DNA of 64,000 bases from Planctomycetota bacterium (GCA_018242605.1 JAFEBP010000014.1:310001-374000), one strand, 5' to 3'. Numbered from the stretch's first letter, positions 34,785 to 44,745 are shown. The notes: generated by a model not told the origin, from the letters alone. Translations and numbers: made by a program.

Positions 34785-36281
34785 ATGAAACCAACGGCGA
34801 CGATCAAGCGGCGGATGCTGCACCTGGCGCTGCTGGCCTTGATCAACGTGGTCGTCATCGCCGTCATCGCCGTCTCGGCCGTGCTGTACGCCTGGACGAG
34901 CGCGGCGCGACGGCTGCCCGCCCTGCACGGATGGCACTTCCAGCGGCCCGCTTCGGAGTTCCACGCTGCCGACGAGCAGCCCGGGTACGGCTTCAAGGAG
35001 TACCTGGCGCAGGAAGACCGCGTCTTCGCGGAGTTGGAGACGCTCATGAAGGGCGCGTGGTCGGCCCGGGAGGTGGGGCCGTACTGCCGGTTCCACACCG
35101 AATCCGCCTGCAACCCCTTCACCTTGCTCGACCGCAACTGGAACCGCACCTTCGTGCTGGAAGCTCCCACCCCCAAGGCGGGCGTGCTCCTGGTGCACGG
35201 TTTGAGCGATTCCCCGTACTCGCTGCGATCGCTGGGCCTGGAACTAAACAAGGCCGGGTGCACGGTGATCGGCCTGCGCATGCCGGGGCACGGCACCTGC
35301 CCTTCCGCGTTGGCCAAGGCCCAGTGGCAGGATTGGGCCGCGGCGGTGCGGATCGCGATGAAAGGCCTGCAAGACAGCGTGCCCTCCGGAACTCCCCTGC
35401 TCATGGTTGGGTATTCCAACGGCGGGGCGCTGTGCGTGCAGTACGCCGCGGCGGCGATGGATGATCCCCGGCGTCCCCACCCGGACGGCCTGGTGCTCTA
35501 CTCGCCCATGATCGGGCTGACGCCATTGGCGGCCTTCACCGAGGTCTACCCGTACGCGGCGACCGTGAGCGGGGAGGAGAAGCTCGAGTGGTCGAATATC
35601 GAGCCCGAGATCGACCCGTTCAAGTACAGTTCGTGGCCCATCAACGCGAGCCTGCAGGGCTACCGCATGACGCAGGATGTGGAAGCCCGGCTGGCGACGC
35701 TCGCCGCCTCGGGCAGGATGAAGGAGTTCCCGAAGCTGCTGACCGTGCAGTCGGCGGCGGACTCGACCGTGCTGGCGACGCGCATGGTGGATGGACTGAT
35801 GGATCGGGTGTCGCCGGGGCGGGGCGAGTTGATCCTCTTCGACATCAACCGCGCATCGTGGACGGAAGGCTTGGTGAACAGGGACTTTGCCAAGGAACTA
35901 CTGCCGCGGCTCAAGCGTGAGGACCTTTCCTTCACGTTCAACTTCGTGACCAACCGCTCCCCCGGGACCGCCGAACTGGAGGTCCGGACGCGCCGGGGAG
36001 CGCAGGTGGAGAGCAGCGAAATCGATGCATCATGGCCCAAGGGTGTCTTCTCCCTCTCGCACGTGGCGCTGCCGATCCCCCCGGACGACCCGGTCTACGG
36101 CGACGCGGGGCCGGGGATGAAACTCCCGCTGGGCGTGCTCACCGGCAGGGGCGAGCGCGGTGTGCTGGCGATCTCCGAAGGGCTGCTCATGCGCATGCGC
36201 TACAACCCCGTGCACGCGTGGACGCAGAAGCGCGTGATGGATTGGATGATGGGGATCGCGGCGGAGACGAAGGGACGTTAG
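34785..36281 (+). CDS. Membrane-anchored alpha/beta hydrolase (lysophospholipase-like)
   Basis: 498 residues. An N-terminal TM anchor (about 11-37), then an alpha/beta hydrolase domain: oxyanion segment LLVHGLSDSPYSLRSLG near residue 137, nucleophile elbow MVGYSNGG with Ser211, a probable acid in LLTVQSAADSTV (near 326) and a His in FSLSHVALPIP (near 425). The fold resembles serine aminopeptidase S33/monoglyceride lipases, so an ester substrate of lipid type is likely, acting outside the inner membrane. The ATG at 34785 is preferred to TTG 34779. Its stop overlaps that of the convergent rhamnosidase gene by 4 bp. Confidence 0.85.
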   Translation: MKPTATIKRRMLHLALLALINVVVIAVIAVSAVLYAWTSAARRLPALHGWHFQRPASEFHAADEQPGYGFKEYLAQEDRVFAELETLMKGAWSAREVGPYCRFHTESACNPFTLLDRNWNRTFVLEAPTPKAGVLLVHGLSDSPYSLRSLGLELNKAGCTVIGLRMPGHGTCPSALAKAQWQDWAAAVRIAMKGLQDSVPSGTPLLMVGYSNGGALCVQYAAAAMDDPRRPHPDGLVLYSPMIGLTPLAAFTEVYPYAATVSGEEKLEWSNIEPEIDPFKYSSWPINASLQGYRMTQDVEARLATLAASGRMKEFPKLLTVQSAADSTVLATRMVDGLMDRVSPGRGELILFDINRASWTEGLVNRDFAKELLPRLKREDLSFTFNFVTNRSPGTAELEVRTRRGAQVESSEIDASWPKGVFSLSHVALPIPPDDPVYGDAGPGMKLPLGVLTGRGERGVLAISEGLLMRMRYNPVHAWTQKRVMDWMMGIAAETKGR

Positions 36282-39200
36282 CGGCCTGTGACCGGCCGGC
36301 GTTCGGCGGTGCGGATGTAGACCGGGCCGATGAGGCCTGAATCGAGCAGGGGTGAGTCCTTCTGCCAGTGCTTCCAGGTGGTGAACGTGAGCCGCTCTTT
36401 GGTGGGACGGTCCTTGATGGAGGCCGCCGCGGAGTTGGCCTGCGGCGCGAACCACTGCGGCCACCCGTGGAGCGGGCTGGGGGTGGCGCGGGCCCACTGG
36501 GTGTCTTCGGACAACTGCTCATCGCCGATCAGCCGGTTCACCCACATGTTGGTGATCTTCACCGTCAGGTGGTTCTTGCCCGCTGCGGCGAAGGGCGTGA
36601 TGTCCGCGGTGAACGGGGCCTTCCAGCGGGTCGCGACCGGCTTGCCGTTCAGGAAGACTTCGGCGATGTCGCGGACTTCACCCAGATCCAGGATGAACTG
36701 TTGCTGCGCCGTCGCCGCGGGCAGATCGATGTCCTTCTCGTACGTCGCCGTGCCGGAGAAGTACTTGACGCCCGTGTCGCTGTGCTTGGTCCAGGAGGCA
36801 AGAGCGTCGAGCGTGATGCTCGCAGGTGCCCCGCGCCCTGTTTGGAAGTCGACTGCCCAAGGGCCCGTGATCTGGATCGGCGCCGGGATGGACGCAATGC
36901 CGATCTGGTTCTGCGAACCGTCGGCCGTGCGCACGGTGAACGTTCCCGGCTGGAGGGTGCGCAGTTCCACCCCCTCGGCCGTGCGGAGGAGCTCGTAAGG
37001 CGCGGGCCTGTCCGGCCCGAGTTCATAGAGCTCGAGCGTGGAGTTCTCGGGGGCCTCACGCGTGACGGCCTTGCCGTCGATGGTGTACTCGATGCGCAGC
37101 CGCTTCTGATGGTTGTACGTGGGGTCGCCGAACGCGGCGTTGGTGGCCGGGATCTGCGTGTTGCCCGCCGCGACCATCGCGGCGACCTTCGTGGTGACAT
37201 CTACGCCCCCCGCGCCGTCGGTGGCTTCGTACATCGCCTTGGTGATCTGGACTTTGGGCGTGGCCCGGGTCGGGTCGGCAGGCGCATCGAGCGATGCTAC
37301 GTGCGTGGGGCCGCTCCCCGGCCGCATGACAATAAATACCGAGCCCGAGGGCTCAAAGTTCATCGTGACGGCGGTGCGGCCGTTGTGTTCGTGCCAGAGC
37401 GGTGCGGGCTGCATCGCGCCCGATTCTGCGGACCAGAGCTCGGGGGCCTTGCCCCGGACGCGGAACGAGCAGGTGATCTCCTGTGAGCGAGGTTTCTGGT
37501 TGCTGATGAAGTAGATATCGGTGTCGCCGACTGTGCGGTGGATCCAGGCGACGTTGGGCGCACCACCGGCGGACGCCGTGAAAAGGGCGTCGGGCGCGGT
37601 GTTCGTGCGTGAGAGTGCGCGTTCAACGGTCAGGTCCGACCAGACCGCCCCGGCCGGGAGAGGCGCGTCGGCAGGCTGGGGCGCAGCATGCCAAAGGGCT
37701 TGAGCCTTCCCCTGCAGCGCTGCGTCGGCGGGCGCGTCGCGCAGGCTCGGCGAGTGCTTGGGCATCGGGCCGATGATCGTGGCCCCGCTCTGCGCCAGCG
37801 TGGCGATGCGATCCAGCAGCGCGGGGGTCATGAACGGGGTGTCCGGCAGCACCAGCACGCGGTACGCCATGCCGCTGGCGAGCACGATCGATCCATCCTT
37901 GACGCTCACGTTGCGGAGCGCATCGGGCCCGCACGAGTCGTAGTCGTACCCCAGCGCCTTGAGTTCCGGGTGGTGCGGGGCGCCGTTGGGGGCGCTCTCG
38001 CCGGCCAGGTAGAGCACATCCGCCGCGAATCGACCCTGCTGCAGCAAGAACTGCGAGCGTGCGAGGTACTGCACCCATTGCGGGCCGCCGTGCTCCCACC
38101 ATGTATTGGTGCGTTCAAAGTGCGTGCCCCACTGACCCATCGTCATCCCCGGCTCGATGTTGAGCCAGGGCTGGTGGGCGTAGCGGTGGATGATGCAGCG
38201 GTTGATCCCCTCGGCGAACATCAAGTCGCCCACGGCCTTGAGCGACCCGGGGTGATTGAGCCAGCGGCCCGCTCCGGGAGCCGCGGTGAAGCTCTCCGCG
38301 CCCACGATGCTCTTGCCGAACACATGGGCCACGCTCGCCGCGAGCTTGACCGAGTACCGCATGTCGGCGTTCACCCAGAACTCGCCCATGATGATGTCCG
38401 CTTCGCTCCCCACCTGCGTGCACTCGAACGGGCCGTCGTACGGCTCGACGGACGAGAGCAGGCCGTTCTTGCGGCAGGTCTGCGCGAACGCCGTGTAGTA
38501 GTTGTCCGCGAACAGATCGCCGACCGTGCGGCGCAGATCCCACAGGAATCGTTCGGAAGTGTCCGCGCTCTCGATGTACCGCCCGGTGATGACGGGGAGC
38601 AGCAGCAGCGGGTCATACCCGCGCCGGGCCAGGAACTCTTCCCGGAACCGCGGCGACCAGTTCTGGCACCCCACCTCGTAGCTGTCCACGAGCACGTTGC
38701 GGAGCGACGCGCCCGCGAGCGGCCCCAACTCCTTGATGAGCGGCTCCATGCCGCCGGACCAGTAATGCTCGAAGGCCTCGCGGCTGAGTTTGTCAACCTC
38801 CAGGCCGCGGCCGGGAACGGGCGATGGCGCGTTCACAGCGCCGGTGGGCGTGTGGCCGATCCGCAGCACCGTCCAGGCGCCCGCGGGCGCTTCCCACGCG
38901 AGCGTTCCGTCCTTGAACTTGGCTGAGAGGTCGATCACCGAGCCGCGTGCGATCGCCGACCCGGCGGGCGCGGCGTCGAGCGACGGCTGTAGGCCGTACT
39001 TGTATTCGTACAAGGCCTTGGCCTTGATGTCCGGGATCCTCGCGGCGTCGTTGCCGGGAGTGGGAAAGGCCAGCACCGCGATGTCGCGGTAGTAGTTGTG
39101 ATTGGTGCGCGGTTGGGCGAGCTTCTCCGTGAAGCGGGCCGGGCCGTGGACGCGGGTCTCGGTGGTCACCAGCGTCTGCATCGCGTCCTGCGGCTGCACC

Positions 39201-39574
39201 CACGGCCCGCCGCTGCTCGACCAGCCCGCGCAGTTGTGGATGCACAGTTCCAGACCCAGACGCTGCGCTTCCGCCGCGGCGTGCTTGACCATCTCCCGCC
39301 ACTGCGGCGAGTTGTACGCGATGGGCCCCTCGGGAATTTCCTCCGAGACATTGAAGATCTGCGCCCCGCCCAGACCGATCCGCTTCATCGCCTCGAGGTC
39401 GGCGGTGATGCCCTCCTTGGTGACATTGCCGTTCATCCAGTGCCACCACGTGTGGGGCTTGGCCGAATCCGGGGGCTGTGCAAAGCCCGAGGCCAGATCG
39501 TCCGCGGCGATGGCGCGGAGGCAGAGGAAAGCGATCGAGGCGGCGCTGGCGAATCGGAGCGAAGAGGTGTTCAC
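36278..39574 (-). CDS. Secreted GH106-type alpha-L-rhamnosidase
   Basis: 1098 residues with signal peptide (MNTSSLRFASAASIAFLCL..IAA). Immediately after it comes the family signature WWHWMNGNVTKEGITADLEA followed by MKRIGLGGAQIFNV, then the TIM-barrel part to about 560 with WLNIEPGMTMGQWGTHF, and C-terminal beta-sandwich domains ending in a galactose-binding-like module (GTATYEKDIDLP, EVFLNGKPVATRWKAPF). Length and order match GH106 enzymes, which release L-rhamnose from plant or algal polysaccharides. GTG 39574 has AGGAGC upstream. No other carbohydrate-active gene is adjacent, so it is not part of a large PUL. Confidence 0.87.
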   Translation of the reverse strand: MNTSSLRFASAASIAFLCLRAIAADDLASGFAQPPDSAKPHTWWHWMNGNVTKEGITADLEAMKRIGLGGAQIFNVSEEIPEGPIAYNSPQWREMVKHAAAEAQRLGLELCIHNCAGWSSSGGPWVQPQDAMQTLVTTETRVHGPARFTEKLAQPRTNHNYYRDIAVLAFPTPGNDAARIPDIKAKALYEYKYGLQPSLDAAPAGSAIARGSVIDLSAKFKDGTLAWEAPAGAWTVLRIGHTPTGAVNAPSPVPGRGLEVDKLSREAFEHYWSGGMEPLIKELGPLAGASLRNVLVDSYEVGCQNWSPRFREEFLARRGYDPLLLLPVITGRYIESADTSERFLWDLRRTVGDLFADNYYTAFAQTCRKNGLLSSVEPYDGPFECTQVGSEADIIMGEFWVNADMRYSVKLAASVAHVFGKSIVGAESFTAAPGAGRWLNHPGSLKAVGDLMFAEGINRCIIHRYAHQPWLNIEPGMTMGQWGTHFERTNTWWEHGGPQWVQYLARSQFLLQQGRFAADVLYLAGESAPNGAPHHPELKALGYDYDSCGPDALRNVSVKDGSIVLASGMAYRVLVLPDTPFMTPALLDRIATLAQSGATIIGPMPKHSPSLRDAPADAALQGKAQALWHAAPQPADAPLPAGAVWSDLTVERALSRTNTAPDALFTASAGGAPNVAWIHRTVGDTDIYFISNQKPRSQEITCSFRVRGKAPELWSAESGAMQPAPLWHEHNGRTAVTMNFEPSGSVFIVMRPGSGPTHVASLDAPADPTRATPKVQITKAMYEATDGAGGVDVTTKVAAMVAAGNTQIPATNAAFGDPTYNHQKRLRIEYTIDGKAVTREAPENSTLELYELGPDRPAPYELLRTAEGVELRTLQPGTFTVRTADGSQNQIGIASIPAPIQITGPWAVDFQTGRGAPASITLDALASWTKHSDTGVKYFSGTATYEKDIDLPAATAQQQFILDLGEVRDIAEVFLNGKPVATRWKAPFTADITPFAAAGKNHLTVKITNMWVNRLIGDEQLSEDTQWARATPSPLHGWPQWFAPQANSAAASIKDRPTKERLTFTTWKHWQKDSPLLDSGLIGPVYIRTAERRPVTGR

Positions 39575-39745
39575 GGCGGGGCTCCTGGGTTGAAGCGGGA
39601 GAATAGCGTGGGGCCCCGATGAGCGTCGGGCGATGGTCCGGCCCCGAGCCCGATCGGCAAACGCACCGCGGGCCCATGAACGTTGGCGGTGGTGCCGCGA
39701 TTCACAGGCCCGCGAGTGCTGAAGTGGAAACAGCAGATCGTGATG

Positions 39746-41410
39746 TTACTGCAGGACCTTGATCTTGAGCTCGCGGCTCTTGGAACTGACCGCGCCCGAG
39801 GGCTTCGTCTGCAGCACCTTGAGCGACACGGTCGAACCGGCCCGCAGCGGGGTCGTGGGTTGGATGGAGTAGTTGCCGGCGTTGTCCGCGATCGCCGTGC
39901 CCAGCACGCGAGAGCCGCTGAGCAGTTGAACCGTGTTCCCGGCCACCGCCTGCCCCAGAATGGTCGGCTGCGTGTTGCGGGTGGCGATCTCGTTGGGCTT
40001 GCTGGTGGTCACGCGGTCCGCCGGATCGAGCGTGGGGGCCGCCGGTGTCGGCGGCGCCACCGAATCGCGCGTGACGTACGTGGGATCGCTGAGGCCCGAG
40101 AGTTGATTCGCGCGGTTCTTCACGATGATCTGGTACGCGTGCACGCCCGTGGGAGCGTTGGTCACCTTCACGCGGTAGTGCCCGCTCGTGTTCACGATCG
40201 CCGTGCGGTTTGTTTCCGTGCCGTCGATGTAGATCCGCACCTGCGCGCGGGCCTCGGCATTCCCGACAAAGTTGAGGTCCTTGGACGAGGTCAGCCCGTC
40301 GGCCGAAGAGACGCCCAGGTCGCTGGCGGTGTCCAGCACCGGCGCGTCGGGCTTGTTGGCGCCGCCGCCCCCGCCATCGCCGCTGCCGCCGCCTCCACCC
40401 GTGCCGCCGGTGTAGGTTCCGGTGGGACGGAGCAGAACCGCATGCTGATAGCCGGTGTCCACCCGCCGCGCCGTCGCGGCGATCACGCCCGAGTCGTTGA
40501 TCGCGTTGGCCTTTTCGATGAGCCAGTTGGGGTCGGACGCGATCAGCGTGTTCAGATCGGTCACCACGCCGTCGCGCCAGCGCACCGCGCGGTACGCGCT
40601 CACGCCCACGGCGTCGCCGTGCGCGTTGAGCCCCATCGCGAAGCTCGATGTCCCCGCGGCGAGCACGCCGAGATCGCCCACGTGCAGGATGTGACCGTCT
40701 GCATCCACCTGCCAGCGGGTGGCGTGCCAGGTTCCATCGGTGGTTTGTGAAGCGCCCACGGCCCAGCCCGACGCGATCGCGCGGGCCTGCCCCTGCGCGC
40801 CGCCGATGGTGCCCATGTCCTTCGCCGTCGTCCCGACCCACAGGCACGGCCGCTGCCCATTCTCCGCCGCCGTCGTGGAGCTGCCCACCACGCGCCCCGT
40901 GTCGTCGATGCCCAGCCCCTTGGACGACTCTCCCCCCAGGGTTGGAAGCGTTGTGATCGATCCGTTCGCGTACCTGCACGCGCGTTCAACGGTGAGCCCG
41001 CTACTGGCGATCAGCGCGCTGCCGGCGACCTGCCCGGCGTCGTTCGCCGCCCGCGCCGCGAACGCACCCAACGGCACGAGCGTGCCCGCGTCCACCATGA
41101 ACGCCGAGCGACTCAGCCCGCCCATGTCGAACGAATAGCCGTACACCTTGCCGCCGGCGGTGATCGCGAACGCCGCGTGCTCGGCGTACACATCGGTGAT
41201 GGGGATCGGCGTGAGCGAAGAGTCGTGCAGGAACGCGTCGAAGTGCGAGTCCTGCCCCGTGGCGATGCCCGCCGCGGCGCCGGTGGGGCCCACCGCGAGC
41301 GCCTGTGATTCGCCCCCGAACGTCCCCAGATCAACCAACTGGTATTCCTGGGCCCGGGCGATGTGCGCGATGCCCGCCAGGGCGATCAGCGTGAGAGTGA
41401 GTCGTGTCAT
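39746..41410 (-). CDS. Secreted HAF-repeat protein with Ig-like C-terminal domains
   Basis: 554 residues: signal peptide MTRLTLTLIALAGIAHIARA, then HAF propeller repeats (YQLVDLGTFGGESQALAVGP, TTLPTLGGESSKGLGIDDTG, GLNAHGDAVGVSAYRAVRW) to about residue 330. A Gly-rich hinge (GGTGGGGGSGDGGGGGANK) follows, then two bacterial Ig-like domains (about 350-450 and 460-554), each a beta-sandwich with IVNTSGHYRVKV or AIADNAGNYSIQP. There is no PEP-CTERM or dockerin. The ATG at 41410 has GGAGG. It is 33 bp downstream of the cytochrome gene, so they are probably one operon. Function unknown. Confidence 0.82.
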   Translation of the reverse strand: MTRLTLTLIALAGIAHIARAQEYQLVDLGTFGGESQALAVGPTGAAAGIATGQDSHFDAFLHDSSLTPIPITDVYAEHAAFAITAGGKVYGYSFDMGGLSRSAFMVDAGTLVPLGAFAARAANDAGQVAGSALIASSGLTVERACRYANGSITTLPTLGGESSKGLGIDDTGRVVGSSTTAAENGQRPCLWVGTTAKDMGTIGGAQGQARAIASGWAVGASQTTDGTWHATRWQVDADGHILHVGDLGVLAAGTSSFAMGLNAHGDAVGVSAYRAVRWRDGVVTDLNTLIASDPNWLIEKANAINDSGVIAATARRVDTGYQHAVLLRPTGTYTGGTGGGGGSGDGGGGGANKPDAPVLDTASDLGVSSADGLTSSKDLNFVGNAEARAQVRIYIDGTETNRTAIVNTSGHYRVKVTNAPTGVHAYQIIVKNRANQLSGLSDPTYVTRDSVAPPTPAAPTLDPADRVTTSKPNEIATRNTQPTILGQAVAGNTVQLLSGSRVLGTAIADNAGNYSIQPTTPLRAGSTVSLKVLQTKPSGAVSSKSRELKIKVLQ

Positions 41411-41443
41411 GATTCGTGCCTCCGGTGTGTGTTGAACAGCCCC

Positions 41444-42589
41444 TTAGTCGCCGCGCCGGTGGAAGAACGACTCGCCGGGCGTGGAGGTGTGGCAGACGGT
41501 GCATGTGTTGACGACGCCCGAGTGGCCCTGCAGGCGGGTGGCCTGCGCGTTGTCCGCCTGGGTCATGGCCGGGCCGATGGCGTGCGGGCTCCCGTGGCAC
41601 GCGTAGCACGCGACCCCGCTGTGGCCAACCGAGTTTCGGTACAGCGTCCCCGTCTGCTCGTAGTCGTGCCCCGGCACGTTGTGGCAACTACCGCACCTGG
41701 GCAGGTCGATCCACGGGCGGCGCGAGGCGCTGCCCACCGCCGCCATGGAAGTGTGGCAGGCCTTGCAATCCATGCCCCGCGCCGCGTGAACGTCGCGCTG
41801 GCAGGTGGTGCGGATGCCCGGGTGGCACGCGTAGCACTCGTTGGCCAGGTTGACCGCGCCCATGCGCGAGGCGTGGCCCGTGTGCATCGCGCCCGAGAGA
41901 CTTTCGATCCCCGGGTTCCCCGGCGCTCCCAGGGCGTTGTCGGAGTGGCACGAGGCGCACATCACCGGCTGCTGCTGAACGAGATGAGTGCCGTGGATGC
42001 GGTCGTGGGCCTTGAGAATGTTGGTGCCCACCGTCTCGCCCTCGCTGGTGTGGCAGAGGTTGCAGGAAATCTCCCAAGACACCGGCACCACCGCCTGCGT
42101 CTTGGCGACCACGGAGTTCCCGGATTTCACCGTGACCGTGGCGAGCGCGTAGGCGTTCTCGGTGCCGTCGTCGTCCATGGGCGTCACGGGGATGCCCTCG
42201 GCGACGAAGTCGCGCCGCGCCGAATCGCGGCGCATCGCGCCAGAAAGGCCGAAGCCCTTGAGCCCCATGTCCGGCGCCAGCGGCCCGCCGAAGAGCTGGG
42301 GCGCGTAGTTCCAGAAGTTGGTCTTGTCCGTCGAGTGCGTGTTCCCGGGGATCTCGAAGTTCACCGTGACGTTGCTGCCCGCGATGCTCGGCTCCCCGCC
42401 CCGCCGGATCACGATCGCCCGCAGCGTGTTGTACGGCGGCAGCAGCATGAACTGCGAGTAGTCGTTCTGCATGCAGTGCATGCCCAGGTCGTTGGCGGCG
42501 ATGACGACGTAGTTGCCGCTCGACTGCGCCGCCGCCAGAGAGGGCAGCGCGGCGAGGGCGAGGGCGACCCTCCACATGTGTTTGAACAT
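41444..42589 (-). CDS. Secreted multiheme cytochrome c, seven CXXCH sites
   Basis: 381 residues: signal peptide MFKHMWRVALALAALPSLAA, then an N-terminal beta-rich domain beginning VVIAANDLGMHCMQNDYSQ, a signature I associate with multiheme cytochromes of Geobacter and related bacteria. The last 210 residues have seven c-type heme sites: CNLCH, CASCH, CYACH, CKACH, CGSCH, CYACH and CTVCH, with extra histidines as distal ligands. The ATG at 42589 follows AGGAGAACGCCG. The likely role is periplasmic or extracellular electron transfer, partner unknown. It is transcribed with the HAF/Ig gene behind it. 42590-42812 upstream is AT-richer and probably contains the promoter. Confidence 0.9.
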   Translation of the reverse strand: MFKHMWRVALALAALPSLAAAQSSGNYVVIAANDLGMHCMQNDYSQFMLLPPYNTLRAIVIRRGGEPSIAGSNVTVNFEIPGNTHSTDKTNFWNYAPQLFGGPLAPDMGLKGFGLSGAMRRDSARRDFVAEGIPVTPMDDDGTENAYALATVTVKSGNSVVAKTQAVVPVSWEISCNLCHTSEGETVGTNILKAHDRIHGTHLVQQQPVMCASCHSDNALGAPGNPGIESLSGAMHTGHASRMGAVNLANECYACHPGIRTTCQRDVHAARGMDCKACHTSMAAVGSASRRPWIDLPRCGSCHNVPGHDYEQTGTLYRNSVGHSGVACYACHGSPHAIGPAMTQADNAQATRLQGHSGVVNTCTVCHTSTPGESFFHRRGD

Positions 42590-42812
42590 CGGCGTTCTCC
42601 TGGCATGACGGGCGGTGCGCACGACCGAACCTCTGGTTGAGAGTGAGTCGCAGCGGAAACAAACGCTCCACCCGGAGTCATGAATAACTACATCTGTATA
42701 TGTATGAAACGGGCACGCTGTTTCAGCCCCGGCGCGGATTTGTCGTGGTGCGCGGCCAGATGAGATCGCGTCTCAGCGCCGCGGCAGTTCTGCGCGTCAA
42801 AGACCGGTTGTC

Positions 42813-44699
42813 TCACAAGTGCCCGAACCGCCGCGCGATGCTCAGCGGCCGCATCATCGACCGCTTCTTGCTCTGGTGGCCCGCCATGCGCCGCAGGATG
42901 TTGTCCAGAAGCCGCACGGCGTCGAGCACGAACGGCCCCTTGTTGAGCATCACGCACTCGGCCCGCTCGCCCATCGCCGCGTCGGTGATCTCCGACCGGC
43001 TGGGCAGGCCCTTCTTCGCGAGCGTCTCGAGCACCTGCGTGGCCCACATCACCGGCACGTGCGCCGCCTCGCAGATCCACAGGATCTCTTCCTGCACCTC
43101 CGCGAGCCGCTCGTACCCGATCTGGGTGGCCAGGTCGCCCCGCGCGATCATCACGCCCACCGCCGGGCTGCGCATCGCCGACATCAGCAGCTCCGGCAGC
43201 CGGGCGAACGCCGCGGCGGTCTCGATCTTGAGAACCAGGCCCAGGTCCGGCCGCCCGGCGGCGGCCAGCGCGTCGCGCAGCATGTCGATGTCCGCCGGCC
43301 TCTGCACGAAGCTGAAGCCGATCATGTCCGCGTTCGCCGCGATGAACGGCAGGTGGCCCGCGTCGTCTTCGCTGAGCGCCGGCAGGTTCAGGTCCGTATC
43401 GGGCAGGTTGATGCCCTTCTCCGGCCCCAGCCTGAACCGTCCGCCGCGGCAGCGGATGATGCGCAGCACCGCGGACCGCTGGTCCACGCGGTCCACCACG
43501 CCCACGGCCTTGCCGTCGTCGAGCATCACCCGGTGGCCCGGGCGCAGGTCGGTGAAGATCTGCCCCGGCGAGAGCGAGATGCACGCCGGGGAGATGATCC
43601 GCCCCGCATCGTCGCGCACCGCGGCCCGGCCCGGCTCCGGGTCCGCCGTGACGACCAGTTGATCGCCGGGTGTGAGCTCAATCATGCCCGGCACCGCCGG
43701 CAGATTGGTGATGGTGCACCGCAGACGCGGGTTTGATTCGGTGCGGAACTCGGTCCCCGGCGTGACATACGCCGAGTGCGTTGATTGCGCCAGCACTCCG
43801 CCGGATTCGCTGGCGTTGACCGTGAGCAGGCGCGATCGCCCGGGCTGATCCGTGAACGTGATCCTCTCTCCGGGACGCAGTTGATCGACGAACGCCCCCG
43901 GCAGCATGAGCGTTGCTTCCGGTGTGATCACGGCCGGGGCCACGGGGCGCTCCTGGCGCGTGATCCACACGACGCACGGCCTCAGCAGGTCGCCGATGAC
44001 CGAGCGCGGCGGGTTCCACGAGACCACGCGTGGGCCCTCCGCGATCGGCCCGGTGCGGAGCTTGGGTCCCTCGACGTCCATGAGCACGCGCCGGGGCCTG
44101 TCGCCGTCGGTCGTGGCCGCGCGAAGGTTCTGGATCATCGCCGCCCACGCCGCCCGGTCGTCGTGAGCGCAGTTGATCCGCATCACGTCCATGCCGCCCG
44201 CCACGAGTTCCCGCACCAGGCGCGGATCGGTCGCGGCCTCGGAGGGCATGGTGACCATGATGCGTACGTGCCGGCCCGCGGGCGCATGGCCCAACAGCCG
44301 CGTCGTGCTGCGTTGCAGGAGTTCCTCGCCGCGATGCATGGGGAACGTCGCGGCGGTGGGCGGTGGGGCCGCCAGCCCGGCGAGCGCGGCCAGCGCGCTC
44401 CGCACGGCGTCGATCGTGCCCAGCACGTGAGATTCCGATCGCCCCAGCGAAGAAAGCCCCAGCGCCGCCAGCGCGTGCTGGGTGTCGCGCAGGTCGTGCC
44501 GACGCAGCGCCAGGTAATGCACGAGGTTGCGCAGGCTGTCGCGCTGATCCCGCGGCACCACGCCCTGTTCGGCCGTGCACGCTTGCTCAAGGTCGAGAAT
44601 GTCGGTGACGAGCGAGTCCAGACGGTCCAGCAGCAGGCGCGCGTCGGGCTTGTGCTGCTGGTGGTCTGGTGAGTCGTGCTTCGGTTCGGTCATGGACAT
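42813..44699 (-). CDS. pyk: Divergent pyruvate kinase with N-terminal extension
   Basis: 628 residues. Residues about 1-130 are a helical extension not found in classical enzymes. The pyruvate-kinase barrel and B domain follow: GGMDVMRINCAHDD (normally R-x-N-x-S-H), DVEGPKLRTG, GINLPDTDLNLPALSEDD, LVLKIETAAAF with the catalytic Lys, GVMIARGDLATQIGYERL, and MWATQVLETLAKKGLPSRSE. The usual MLSGETAxG is MLNKGPFVLDA, and the protein stops about 30 residues later, so the C-terminal allosteric domain is missing. The start at 44699 has GGAGGCGCCG. Last gene of the redox operon, 46 bp after korG. Phosphoenolpyruvate to pyruvate activity is likely but not certain given the changed motifs. Confidence 0.85.
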   Translation of the reverse strand: MSMTEPKHDSPDHQQHKPDARLLLDRLDSLVTDILDLEQACTAEQGVVPRDQRDSLRNLVHYLALRRHDLRDTQHALAALGLSSLGRSESHVLGTIDAVRSALAALAGLAAPPPTAATFPMHRGEELLQRSTTRLLGHAPAGRHVRIMVTMPSEAATDPRLVRELVAGGMDVMRINCAHDDRAAWAAMIQNLRAATTDGDRPRRVLMDVEGPKLRTGPIAEGPRVVSWNPPRSVIGDLLRPCVVWITRQERPVAPAVITPEATLMLPGAFVDQLRPGERITFTDQPGRSRLLTVNASESGGVLAQSTHSAYVTPGTEFRTESNPRLRCTITNLPAVPGMIELTPGDQLVVTADPEPGRAAVRDDAGRIISPACISLSPGQIFTDLRPGHRVMLDDGKAVGVVDRVDQRSAVLRIIRCRGGRFRLGPEKGINLPDTDLNLPALSEDDAGHLPFIAANADMIGFSFVQRPADIDMLRDALAAAGRPDLGLVLKIETAAAFARLPELLMSAMRSPAVGVMIARGDLATQIGYERLAEVQEEILWICEAAHVPVMWATQVLETLAKKGLPSRSEITDAAMGERAECVMLNKGPFVLDAVRLLDNILRRMAGHQSKKRSMMRPLSIARRFGHL

Positions 44700-44745
44700 C
44701 GGCGCCTCCGTGCGCTGTCGTTGGAGCGCTGCGCCGTCGGGCTTC

